Shown here: piece after piece, positions 35,089 to 45,933 of the stretch
How the letters are laid out: the number at the start of each line of letters is the position of its first letter
Position numbering within the stretch: the first letter of the stretch is position 1
From: Floccularia luteovirens
Lineage: Eukaryota > Basidiomycota > Agaricomycetes > Agaricales > Squamanitaceae
Reading direction: 5' to 3'
DNA length: 64,000 bases
Assembly: GCA_009739215.1 (NCBI GenBank)
Contig: VSJF01000005.1
Location: 310,001-374,000 of the forward strand
Translations under genes and position numbers: made by a program
Notes under the pieces: model-generated
The model's input: the letters and a program-made list of their open reading frames with translations, nothing else
What the model was told of the DNA's origin: nothing
Database searches by the model: none

Positions 35089-36586
35089 TTAAAGTTGCGC
35101 CTTGATGCTATACGCTTCTTGTTGGATATATCTGATGTCGGCTTCTACTTCTTTGACTAGACCAAGGACGTCACCAGCACAGCCAAACGAGAGGCTGAAT
35201 CCAGCGCCTCCCTGACCATAAGTATGAACAATTCGGCTGGGAGTTCCGTCTGCCCTCCTGCGTTTCTCCCGTTCTACTGTTACGTTATCTTGAGTGAAAG
35301 GACGGAGACCTTGCACGATAGGGTCCTTGTCATATTCAGCACTCGCAAGTCCTGGAACAAAGTCATTGCAGCGCTTGCGCATCCGAACAATCTCGGGACT
35401 CTCTAAAGTCAAGTTCAAATCATAAACATTTGGCTGTGCAAGACCTGCAAGTAAACATTGTATTAATATAAACAATCTAACAAATTGAATAGGAAGTCAC
35501 ATACCTCCCAAAATAAGAGTGCGGTCATTGCGAGGCACAATGAATACGATGTCCTCGGCGTCGTCACCCTGAGTGTCGTCGTGGGAGACACACAAAGCTT
35601 CCGTTACTTTTGGGAAGCGGGATCCGTCGTTGACAACGCGGATTAAAGCACCGCGCAGAGGATATACTCTAGGATCTGAGGCAAGCTCACGGGCTCCCAA
35701 GGCGGAAGCATTGACTATCAAATCTGCCTTGTATTGAGAAAGAAGGCGTTCTTCTTGTTTAACCAAATCGCCCGTTATGCGGGCGGTAATGAAACGGCCT
35801 CCTTTCGCCGCAACCAAAGTACGGATCCAGAACATATAATGGTCAGTGTCGACTACTGGGGCGATATGCTGGTAAGAGTCGACTACTCCGGCGTCTTGGT
35901 TGACAGCATGTTTTGTGATGAGTTGCCGGTCACGGTTGAATCCTTGGATCTGCAGATTGGCAACAGGTATAAGAAATCAATTGAATGGATGGATTTAGGC
36001 GGCGGACTGACATCAACAGCAGACATTATTTCCATCATTTTAGATAATTGTCCTGGCATGTCCTCCAATGCCTTAGAGAAGAAGAAATTGGCCATCCTCA
36101 TGCGGACACCGTGTTCATTAACTGGTAACAGCTCGACCAGCTTACTGAAAGCACGGTAAGAAGTTATACACCATTGCTTGGATCTCTCTAGAGAGATCAC
36201 GTTAGTGTGTTTGCCGCAAACGGCGGGCGGCCACTCCCAACTGAAGAAGATATGTCAGAAAATATTACTGTGACCGGTGGAATGAAGACCTACAGCGCTC
36301 CTGCGATTTGCGAGGTAATGCGATTGTCCATCGACGCCCATTTTTCAGCTACGACGGTGACTTCGTAACCAGAGTCCAATAAAGCCCACGCAGTCTAATG
36401 AAGAATGTCAGTGACGACGTTCGATGTCTAGAGAGAGTTCCCTACCGTGAGTCCGGTGACGCCACCTCCAATGACGAGGACTCTACCCGAACCGATGGGT
36501 TTTGCGCCAGATTTTGCGCCTTCGACGAGAACAAGCTCTCTGCCGACTTTCTCAAGGTGAAAAGCGAAACGATCTGAGCAGCTCAT
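35089..36586 (-). CDS. FAD-dependent D-amino-acid oxidase family protein
   Basis: The product belongs to the D-amino-acid oxidase/D-aspartate oxidase family, which oxidatively deaminates D-amino acids with release of H2O2, usually in peroxisomes. A dinucleotide-binding motif RVLVIGGGVTGLTTAWALL starts about residue 35. Later come the family segments IQGFNRDRQLITKHAVNQDA, HIAPVVDTDHYMFWI, NASALGARELASDPRVYPLRG and the C-terminal FAD/substrate signature RIVHTYGQGGAGFSLSFGCA. The Arg in that motif and the Tyr in VYPLRG correspond to substrate carboxylate contacts in known enzymes. Several introns are present; one begins GTCAGT after MSAVD. The protein ends KAQL, a weak variant of the SKL-type peroxisome signal. 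The N-terminus before the FAD motif is about 34 residues longer than in typical members. The start at 36586 lies 65 bases downstream of a TATA box. Confidence 0.9.
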
Positions 36587-36650
36587 TGTGTTATCTAGAG
36601 GAGGTTGGAGGTTTTTGATTGTGATGATTTTTCTCTGAATGAAACTGATC

Positions 36651-36657
36651 TTTTATA
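36651..36657 (-). promoter_or_regulatory. TATA box of the D-amino-acid oxidase gene
   Basis: TATAAAA on the minus strand lies 65-71 bases before the start codon at 36586, a suitable distance for a fungal TATA box. It is preceded by a C/T-rich stretch. Confidence 0.45.
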
Positions 36658-37181
36658 CAAGTCCACCTAGCTCTAACAGCTTCTTTTGGTAGGACTGGAT
36701 ATACGCATTTCCAATGTGTTTTACTAATCCGGAACTATTCTCCATGAATCCAGCAATTGGATCAGCATCGTTCTATGAAGCTAGGGGTGCGAACAATGTC
36801 ACTCCGCAATCGGCCGTACGCAGATCGCCAACATTGTGGAATAGAATAGCCTACAGTTTCATCTGAATCCTCTTATGGCTGCATCTATTCCTACGCAGCA
36901 CGAAAAATGCACACGTAAATTCGACACACGAGTGTATGTACAGCTTTGATAGCTACCATCACCGAATCTGGCTTCGATAGTAGCGGATCAACCATGGAGT
37001 ATTATTCCAGGCTTACAGCGGGAATGGCAACGTCCACCCACGTCCAGATGACTCAAGGTTTCATTCTGTTTCGCGTAAAAATTTTTATCAATCGCGCCTT
37101 ACATGGGAGTTGAAACAAAGAATCATTACCTAACACTAAATTTATTGGCTAACTAGCAGACAATAATGTAGACATTGATGT
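36658..37181. other. upstream region of the D-amino-acid oxidase gene
   Basis: About 500 bases with no ORF of interest. It should contain upstream regulatory elements for the minus-strand oxidase. Nothing specific was recognised. Confidence 0.35.
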
Positions 37182-37499
37182 CTATAATACTACATTTGAA
37201 CAATCAAAACGTTTTCTGCATTCAACAATTACCTCGGTGCCAAGACGTAGCACTAGCTCCTCTTCGATGGGTTCTTCGAGTTGAATCTCTGGATCTATGG
37301 TACACTTGAGATGATTTTGAAACAAGCAAGCCCGACCATGAGGTGCTTGCAAAGTGCAAGGTACGGGAATAATACAACCATAACTTTTCGTTTGACCGGT
37401 GTTTACGTCAGCAAAAATATCCCCTGCTGATCGCTCTAGCTCCTCGCAAGGTAATTGCGCAAGGCCGCAGCATGCGGAGATCAAAGGTGATGGTGACAT
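37182..37499 (-). CDS. possible small hypothetical protein (105 residues)
   Basis: A single uninterrupted frame from ATG to stop starts MSPSPLISACCGLAQLPCEE and contains seven Cys, with CIIPVPCTLQAPHGRACLF in the middle and an acidic stretch (EIQLEEPIEEELVLRLG). I do not recognise it. The N-terminus is mildly hydrophobic but is not a clear signal peptide. A second minus-strand frame at 37666-37872 (YQAVGPRLGYGFLELQDPL) could be an upstream exon, but no convincing splice junction joins them. The locus may be a lineage-specific gene, a decayed gene or chance. Confidence 0.25.
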   Translation of the reverse strand: MSPSPLISACCGLAQLPCEELERSAGDIFADVNTGQTKSYGCIIPVPCTLQAPHGRACLFQNHLKCTIDPEIQLEEPIEEELVLRLGTEVIVECRKRFDCSNVVL

Positions 37500-38535
37500 A
37501 AAAGTTTAACGTAGCGCACGTTGCTCTAAATATTGTCCGTAAAAATGGATCTGATACACCTAAATTTGCCCCGGCATCAGATTTTAGTTGATTTCACCAA
37601 CACGATCGGAAACAGTATTTTGCGCCAAAAAATGCATTTTATAAATATATCACGGTGTATATTTTCTACCGTGCTGTGCCTTTAGTACTTTTATGAGCAG
37701 AGACCTGCCTGGAATTGATAGATAATGTTGATTTTGTTACCTTGGTCTCTTGACGCCGCCTTATAACCTTATAGGCATCGTTGAAGGACTCATTGTTTGA
37801 ACTCAGCGGATCCTGCAGTTCTAGAAAGCCATAGCCCAATCTTGGCCCAACCGCCTGATATACATCTATCATCTAAAGGTATTTCGTATTGTATTCCTGT
37901 CAGCGTGGGTTCTGTCATCTGTGTAATGTAATTTCTGGTCAGCTTAGACTACTAAAGTCAAAAGAAATCTTTGTGTGATACAGGGACCTGTCGTTGGCCT
38001 TACAATACCCATTTACTAACTGGCAGGCAGACATCATAGCTTCCAATTTACTTCCAATCTAATGATTGTATCAGCACCGCCATTTGGGTTTGACATTTCA
38101 TCTATTTTGTATGGTACTCACACGTTTTAAATTTGGGAAAGGGCGACAGGAAGTGCGATGAAACAGCAGTTCAGCATGGTACGTATACAATGTCATATTA
38201 AGAGACCAACTCCACGCATCTTCAGACGCGATCACTTCGTTTGATTCAAGGATTGGGTTGCGGCTTCCTAGACAACAGATCTATAGTCTGAATGTGATTC
38301 CTCAGTAACAATCATCAAAGTACACGTATTTCGGACATCCACGGCCATAATAGACTGTTATTCATGTTATTTCATTGGGGTTCCTTATATATCACTTGGA
38401 TTCAAACACTTAATTTTTTTGGGGAGTCGCCATGGCCCTACCGACCGCTGAATCTGCGCTCTTTATGGTCTTGAAACTAGTCGGATCGAATTTAGTTTAT
38501 GTGGTGGCAGTAGAGGTCTTCTCTCCCCATTCTAT
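37500..38535. other. gene-poor spacer upstream, possible degenerate exons
   Basis: The minus strand shows short protein-like pieces: VIASEDAWSWSLNMTLYTYH with HAELLFHRTSCRPF near 38120-38240, and the frame at 37666-37872. Stops and absent splice sites prevent a gene model. No family was recognised. Confidence 0.3.
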
Positions 38536-40753
38536 CTATACCATAAATGTAAATTCTTCGCCACCACCATCCACTTCCATCCCACCGGTTCTATCTCCTG
38601 TCTGTACCCTCACCTTATGCAATTTCTTGACCCTTTTTGCTATTTTCTTCAATGACTTACGACTCAGTGGATTACTAACTTCCATTCTATCCAAAACGTT
38701 TGCATCCGGACGAGCGTCATACTCAGGCACTTCTTTGGACTTGCGTTGACGCTTTCGGTTGACGTACAAACCTCGGTTGATTATCAGTCTCACTGCCCCC
38801 TACATATTCAGCCTCAAGTTCACCCTCTAACAGAGAAGGAGACCGTGGACGCTTTCGGGATTTTGACGATGTCAATTCTTCGGACTCTATCTGCATCCTA
38901 GAGTTGGGGGTGTTCAACCCATCATTATCGCGTCTGCGGGTAATTGTAACATACCCATCCTCTTCCATGCTCTCTACGGCATCCCAGAATATGTCTCCAT
39001 CCTCGTCTCCCATTTTTACATCGTCATGAGGTGGGCCGAAGGCGCCTGCATCTGCAGTGCCAAAAAGCCCTTCCAGCTCAAATGGCTTGGAGAATGTACC
39101 CAATATCTGAGCTTTTCCGACATCCTCAGCGCCGGGTGCTATAATGGTGTTTACAGTGGCATTGGAACCAGAATTGATAGATACTTGAACAAAATGAATC
39201 TGATGTCATGACTTGTGCGGACAGGTACACTTACCAACGGAAGGAATCTGTGAGGGATGTACTGCAGGCGGCGTAGAATAATATGGTATTTTTTGGTGAT
39301 TCCAGTCTGTAAGTACTTGTCGAGCTGCCGAGTTAAGGTCTGGAGTTCCTCCCTACCAATGTTACATCCGTAAAAAAAAATCATTCGTAGCATGGTAAGA
39401 CGTGGAAGTACCTTCAATAGTCGCCCACTATTAAGCGCCAGCATAGTCAGGAACTCCAACGGTGACGAGTACTCTGGCAGATTATAGATCTTTCGAATAG
39501 TTTCCATGTCTGTCCTGGCTAGAATCTCTTCCACTGATCGAAAAATAAGAACCCATCTCGAATGTTGCCCTAGATCAGAGTTATTTATTGCTCACCGACT
39601 GCTATTGGATCTTCTACGTCTTCAACTTTGACAACGTTCCTGAGCAGCACACTTCCTTTCTTGCTACCCTTACTGCTTTCGTCATCATCATCAAAAACGA
39701 CACCAGGAGAGTCGACAATACGAATTCCGCGCTCAAGCTGCACCGATTGAAGGTCTTTGGTATGACCTGGCTGTGCAGCTACCGGACAAACCTACAAAAA
39801 ATTTTCATTATTTGTCAACAATGACAAAGAACTTTGCTTGGTACTTTGCTTCTTTTCAAACTGTTGATTAGGCTGCTCTTTCCGACGTTTGGGTATCCGA
39901 CTACTCCGATTGTCACGGTGCCTATTTTCGGTTTATAAGCTTTGAGTAACTTAATCAAGGATGGTGCGGTTGATGATGAGATGTTTGAACGCTGGTGTGA
40001 TGAGGCTGAAGATAGAAATGGGAGAGTTGGGGTCGAGTGTCGTAAATGCTTCAGCCACAGTTGAGCATTGGCACGCGGAACCAGATCTAACGGAGGGTAT
40101 TATTGGACATATACCGAACAAGAAGAAATAACCATACCAATCTTGTTCAAGACAAAGATCAGTTTCTTCCCTTCACTTTCCCTTCTACGGACCTCCTCTT
40201 CCACAAGTCGACTCCGACAACCCTCAGGGTCTCTAGCATCCAACACGAGAATAATTATATCACTCTGATCGATAACTCTGTGGAGAGTACGTAGGTAATG
40301 TTTTCGAATTTGTTCCTTTGTCTTCGCCAGACTCGACGAAGGTTCTCCTCCGTCATCTTGACTAGCTGACGTTTCTGCAGCCAGAGCAGCGAGCGTTGAA
40401 AGCGTTGGCTCTGACGCCATCTGAGTATCTTGATCTAGCCGACGAACGGGCGGTGGCTTTAACAATGAATTAACATCAATGCAGGCCAGACGGAAGCAAG
40501 TAGTGGATTACTGACCATATGATCTTTTTGCGCATTTCGGACCTTCGTTTTGAGATCTGGAAGACGGGGAATACCAGGATCCTTCTTGAGTTCTGTAATG
40601 AGAGAGGCGATCTTTATTGGTACATCCCTAGGCAGTAATAAAAATTCATGTCGCACTTGATTTATGGGGTACGATCTGTTTATGATTCTCTAGTTGTAGA
40701 AAGGTCAGTATTCAATGAGATTCCATATGATAACACTCACTTGCCCTCCCCAT
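38536..40753 (-). CDS. nucleostemin/Grn1-like circularly permuted nucleolar GTPase
   Basis: This GTPase of the GNL3/Grn1 group works in ribosome biogenesis in the nucleolus. The first exons splice to MGRAKNHKQIVPHKSKLKKD then PGIPRLPDLKTKVRNAQ, a short basic N-terminus with the family's KKDPGIP motif. The GTP-binding motifs come in permuted order: DARDPEG (G5), VLNKI (G4, near 40140), GYPNVGKSS (G1, near 39890-39915), then DSPG (G3, 39705-39716). Other family text includes IRKHYLRTLHRVIDQSDII, CRSRLVEEEVRRRESEGKK and IPYYSTPP (C-terminal domain). The tail is acidic, then basic (KSLKKIAKRVKKLHK), ending FTFMV. The frame changes near 38772-38793, where the reading passes from EAEYVGG to YVNRKRQRKSKE. 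This needs either an indel or a 22-base intron. The start at 40753 gives a sensible N-terminus with two introns in the first 150 bases. Confidence 0.88.
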
Positions 40754-41615
40754 TGTGATATTGGAAGCAATCGACGAATAAATTTTGTGATAAAGTACTG
40801 GAAAGCCTCGTTTTAGGAAATTGTTTCAGCTCATCTTTTACTCATTAAAGGTCACGTTTTTTGTGACACTATTAAAGGTTCTCTTGGTTGGGTCACTACT
40901 TCCAAAGCAATTTGAATAAAAATCCATTGTCGTGTCCACTAGCCAAATGAAGGCTCCTTTCTGCTATTGTTCGGGGTGTGTGTAATTGTGATTATAATCG
41001 TCAGGGTCTTTAACCTTTCCAGAAAATAGGTAGGTCACGAGAACTCAAAAACTCATACTTGTGGCCCCGGGCCCGTGGTTGTTTTCACTTGGATTTGACC
41101 CACGCAAGCTAATTGGATCAATAGGATCTACACAGACCCTCGTGAGTTGTAAACCTCCGAAAAACATCAGGGTGGCTATGCATATATAATGTTTGAATTC
41201 AAGAAAGAGACTTCGATATGGGTGAAACTAAACATATTGACGAGAAACTCCGGTACTTTCTCGGTGCTACATGGAACAATCTATGGGGTAAATGAAGGTG
41301 TACCGGTCCATAACGAATCCCAGCGGCCCGCTCTCATTGCCGGAGCCACTGTGTAGACAGCTCACTATCATCTCTTTCAGTTGCAATCATTGTTTTTGGC
41401 TTCAACATTACTTGATGACTTGTTGTTTCTTCATGATTCTCGCCTCAACTGCCTCGTCATGATCAACTGTACTTCGTATTTCTGCGGCCCGCCTTGGGTC
41501 AGTAGTCTCTTTGCCAAGCTCAAGGCTAAGATATCGCATGCTGACACGGAAAAACACAGAAATCAATGCGCATATATAAAGCTGGTTGAGCTCGACGGAA
41601 GGCTGCAAAAAAAAA
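40754..41615. other. divergent promoter, Grn1 / pectate lyase
   Basis: About 860 bases shared by two divergent genes. The end nearest the pectate lyase has a strong TATA box. A plus-strand frame at 41381-41755 runs into the pectate-lyase exon in the wrong frame and is not a gene. Confidence 0.45.
41573..41580 (+). promoter_or_regulatory. TATA box of the pectate lyase gene
   Basis: TATATAAA lies 36-43 bases before the ATG at 41616. Close, strong TATA boxes are usual in inducible, secreted-enzyme genes of fungi. Confidence 0.6.
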
Positions 41616-43246
41616 ATGACATTCACAGTTGTTCGACTACTTGCTCTTGTTGCTTCTATTCGTGTTGTCCTCGCAGCTGCACCGTTATACGGTCAGTGCG
41701 GTGGGGCCAATTGGACTGGTGTGTTATAATTTTGTCTGTGACGAGCCTGGGTTGACATATCCTTGTGCTTTAGGTGATACAACATGGTATTCAAATTTTT
41801 CTGTCCTCAGCTAATGATGGTACTCATAATACAATTAGTGTTTCAGGGGCGACCTGCGTGTATTCCGTAAGTACTCTCTGTCAAATTTTCAGCCTTCATT
41901 CATACTGATTAATTTTCACAGAACGAGTATGTCTGACTCCATTTTGGATCTTACGAATGTTTAATTGATTCCCCCAGTTTTTACTCTCAATGTATTCCTA
42001 TTGCCAACGCTCCGACCACCTCAAAGACTACAACTACGAGCAGGACAACTACAACCACCACTAAAGCCAGTACAACCACTACCAAAGCACCAACTACTAC
42101 TGCAGCTCCTCCCGCTGGTGTCACTACTACACTGCCACCATCAGCAGTAAGTTTAATTCAAGCATAGCAGTTCTTTACAATAATCTGACTGTCCCACAAA
42201 GGGATATGTCGCTCTTCCAACTGCAAGTGTAATCACCGGACATTTTGATGGTGGCATGGTCAAGTATGATCGCAAAGGAAGCAGTGGTGAATGCCAAGAA
42301 CAAACAGAGACTGGAGAAGATGATGCTGTGTTTATCCTGCAGCCTGGTGCATCCATCTCAAATGTTATAATCGGAAAGGATCAAGCTGAAGGTACTTATA
42401 TGCGCACACATCCCTTGTATCAAGTCTCACTTGTTATAGGTATTCACTGCCGCGGTACCTGCACTGTGACGAACGTCTGGTGGGAGGAAGTATGCGAGGG
42501 TAAGCTTAAAGTTTCCATAACCCATAGGTATTTCTAACAACTCTTCTTTAGACGCTCTGACTGTAAGCTGGTTCCCATCTCTCCCGGAATGAGCGTTAAA
42601 ATATGATTCCCCATTAGCTCGAACAACCAAACGCCAGTGATGTATCTACAGTCAACGGTGGAGGAGCATTTGGAGCCGAAGATAAGATTAGTTCGTAACG
42701 TTCGCTAGTCCTATTTTCCAACCGTGCTCATCATGATAAATTAACAGTTCAACACAATGGAGCTGGCCGAGTTGATATCAAGAATTTCTTCGCAAGTTCA
42801 TTTGGTCCGTCACCTTGATATTTCCTTTAACGGTTTAACTGATTAAGGAAAAGGTAAACTTTACCGTGCCTGCGGAAACTGCGCAACGAGTCATGAACGC
42901 CATGTCACCGTCAACAATGTAACTCGCTTCGATCCATATCACTTCATATTATTTTGTTTACGAGTATATGTTACAGGTCTGCTTGCATGGGGGCTCCGCG
43001 GGTGTTGGCATCAACTCGAATTGGGGTGACACTGCCATTTTGTCGGGCATTAAGACGGACGGGAAGCCATCAGCCGCAAATGTCTGCTGTACATACCAAG
43101 GTGTTGCGAAGGGTTCGGAACCACCGAAGATCGGCTGGTAAGCAGCTTTGTAAATGAGCATGAAAGATGAAAAATTAATGATCGTTTATAGTGGTGATGG
43201 TTACAGCGCTTGTGATTACGATGAATCGGCTGTTGGTTCATGCTGA
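41616..43246 (+). CDS. secreted pectate lyase (PL3) with N-terminal CBM1
   Basis: The enzyme should cleave de-esterified pectin by beta-elimination outside the cell. Residues 1-20 (MTFTVVRLLALVASIRVVLA) form a signal peptide. A fungal cellulose-binding module, CBM1, follows: APLYGQCGGANWTG, then DTTCVSGATCVYSNEFYSQC over three small exons. A Thr/Ser/Lys linker (TTTTSRTTTTTTKASTTTT) leads to the catalytic domain: GHFDGGMVKYDR, GEDDAVFILQPGASISNVII, GIHCRGTCTVTNVWWEEVCE, DKIVQHNGAGRVDIKNFF, FGKLYRACGNCATSHERH and VGINSNWGDTAILSG, the typical PL3 series with many Cys. The protein ends GYSACDYDESAVGSC. Roughly ten introns split the gene, several around very small exons in the CBM1, a common basidiomycete trait. 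The start is fixed by the signal peptide and the TATA box just upstream. Confidence 0.92.
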
Positions 43247-43353
43247 TAAGTACTGTTTGATTTGTAACGTTTGTGATAAATAAATACGTTGCTTATTTTG
43301 CAACTTTTCCATTATAAAATGCATTTCTGCGAAAGGTGATACGGTATGGGAAT

Positions 43354-45124
43354 CTAATTATTACTGGTGTTCGGGGCTACGTCATCTAAAAATGTCACAG
43401 AAGGTATTTTCCGCCCCATAATAAGGCCGAAAACTATTTGGTAAGGATAGCCCGCGGGCGACTGACCGAGCTCAATCTGTTCCTTACGAAGACGCCTCAA
43501 GAACTCTGGTGTATGTTCATAGTCGAATACCTTGTAGAACCCAGTTTCCAATTCATAATGTTCGCGGTTCCAAGCATTGGCAACAGCTTGGTCCATCTCC
43601 ATCTGTTCGTAGAGCAATGGACCTATGAATTTCCGAGTCGTATCGGCTGGAGCAATTTGTTGAGGTCTAGGGATTGGGACCACAGGTTGTATGCGTGACT
43701 TTCGTTCAACCCTTTTTTGGTCCATACCCTTGACAAATCTTGTGGAAGAGCTCGTTGAAGCCCATTACTCGTGGAGGGGCGTCAGAGTTGCTTTGTCCTT
43801 CCCCATCAACTATCACAACCGGGGGACCTGTCGGTTTAGTGGGCACGAAGCATCAGGGGTGGTGGTGCGCTTGGTCCAGGATCATTGGAACCACTTCCGC
43901 TAGCTTGGGGAGGGTCAGAAATCGGGAAATTGTCGGTTTCAAAGGTAAAACGAGCTCTCTTCTGAGACCAATCTTCTAACTCTGAAAGCGAGAAGATGTT
44001 AGATTCACGCATCAGAGGACGTTTAAGGGGTCGTGGCTTCGACGGTGCCTCTTTTCGTGGTGGAGCAGGTAATGAAGTAACGGCGGGAGGGAGCACACTA
44101 TTAGTGGAATCATTAACAACTACTGGAGTGGTGGTTTCCGGTGGTGGCGGTGATGGTGGAGCAGCAGAAGGAGCAGGCGCAGGAGGATGTGCATCATTGA
44201 CGGGATTTGCGACAACTTCTGGCTCAACCATGTTTGCCGGTTTCTTCGCAGTTATAAGAGCAGGTTTAGGGCTGCGGGATCTGGCTCTCTCTGGCTGCGC
44301 GCTATTAATTTATCAAAATGCTGGTACAAAAGAGACAGTTGCTAATGGGACACCTACGGAGTACGTTTATCTGACTCCTCCCTCGCATGTTCCGGCATTT
44401 CTTCATTGTCCTGATACTTCATATGGCATTTCATCACGGAGTTTACCGTCATCCATCGCATTATCGGCTTCCTTCATAATACGCTTGACAAGCTGGTGCC
44501 CGACCACCTTTGTCATGTACTCCAGAAAGTCATCGACCTCGTTGAGCTCCTTGTACAACATGCTGTATACTTTCGATAATTCATCAACAGCATCTTTAAC
44601 CTCTTGTTCTGCTTCATCGAGGTCATCTTCAATTTCGCGCCGGCCACGCTCAACGTCGACCAGCATTTCGTGGAGCCATTCATCTGATACTGGTTCACGC
44701 TCTTCTCCACCTTCTCTGACTAACCTCCCCAACGGAGGAAAGGTAAATTGTAATTTAGGCTTGGATCGAGGAGGTTCTGAGCCTTCTATGTCGGGGGTGC
44801 CTACAGACTTATGGTGGGAGGGTTCAGGGGTATTAGGTAGTGAATATTCATCCTCTGGGGATTTGAACCGCTCGAATGGGAATGGTCTATCCTTTTCGAC
44901 TTGGTCGAAATTAATGTAAAAACTCGAATCCTTGGGTTTCTGCGCTCCTCGCTTTTTATTAGCGGAACGGACTGATTTCTGAGCTTTGGGTTTGCCCCAC
45001 ACAGGGGGTTTCAGTCTGTGTAGGCGTTCCTACACAAGATATATTAGTTCGGGACGTAAGCTTGTGTGTGGTAAAGACTTACTCTAGGATTCTGTAGCGA
45101 ACCTCCAATTGCAAATCTCGACAT
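43354..45124 (-). CDS. unrecognised coiled-coil protein with Pro-rich segment
   Basis: I do not recognise the family. A coherent five-exon model can be read. Exon 1 gives MSRFAIGGSLQNPR (donor GTAAGT). A long second exon has basic KSVRSANKKRGAQKPKDSS, acidic and Pro-rich parts and a helical coiled coil (VERGRREIEDDLDEAEQEVK, KVYSMLYKELNEVDDFLEYM) to MPYE. A third adds PERARSRSPKPALITAKKPA, a Pro/Ala-rich stretch and SNIFSLSELEDWSQKRARF. A fourth has PPVVIVDGEGQSNSDAPPRV. The last starts GPQQIAPADTTRKFIG and ends APNTSNN. Junctions use GTATCA-GCGCAG, GTGGTT-GACAG and GTATGG-CCTAG. Basic clusters suggest a nuclear protein. It ends only 107 bases from the convergent pectate lyase. It is probably a conserved agaricomycete hypothetical; the function is unknown. 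Confidence 0.6.
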
Positions 45125-45933
45125 CGTTTCTAGTTGGGGGTATGGGGTTATACAGTTTGGGATATAATGTGCGCTATGGGATACAACAATATGGATATAG
45201 TGTCGGGGTGTGGTCAAGTTGAAGGGGGGAAAGCAAATATGAGGACAAAATGAAGGAACTTTATACCTTTTTGACAGCCTCGGTCGGACATTCTTGAATT
45301 TTGTGGACTAGAAAAGCTCTTGTTTAGGAGAACAATACAAGAACGCAATTGTATTTTATTTCGCAGTCAGAAACCCTAAAAACATACCAAACAAATTTAA
45401 GTTTAACTCAGGTCAAAGCAGGGACATACCCAAATGGGGAAGGTATGCTACTGGATTGGATGTTATGTAATGCAATGATATGTTATTTTTGATCTCCTTG
45501 CTTTGTTGTTTCTTTCGGCAACATGCGCTTGGCAGCTGTGGCCACTGGGTCATTGGGCGGTCTATCTCGATATGGCGGTCAATGACAAAAAAAAACCGAT
45601 CTGTGGTCACATAGCCATGATCCATCTGTAGTGGCCCCGTAGTTTTGAGAACAATACTGTACTCTTGTTACAATTGCAGGTATGCAGCACATGGTGGTCA
45701 TCATAAATAAATTCTCTTTAAAACAATATGTATATCAAGAATGGCTATCTTAAACTATTCGATGATAAAGAAATTAAGAAAAGTTAGCCAGATTATATGA
45801 AACGATAAAGATGTATATACAACATAAGTAACCCCTCTAAATGCTGTCTTCTATGTATAAATTGAAGGTATAAAGTAGAAGCAAGATCCAATAAAGACTG
45901 CGACGAATCCAACGAAATCCATGGGAGGAGTGT
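45125..45933. other. intergenic, coiled-coil protein promoter / peroxiredoxin 3' end
   Basis: About 810 bases between two minus-strand genes. It is AT-rich in the right half (3' flank of the peroxiredoxin). A frame at 45413-45625 has no recognisable content. Confidence 0.4.

Noticed and set aside
35840..35895. Tandem-like repeat of GTCGACTACT in the D-amino-acid oxidase gene
   Set aside because: The two copies are 16 bases with mismatches and encode the family segment VVDSYQH and PVVDTDHY, so they reflect coding constraint.
43996..44919. Long plus-strand open frame of 307 codons
   Set aside because: It lies antisense to the coiled-coil gene and its Ser/Gly/Thr-rich text mirrors the Pro-rich coding strand.
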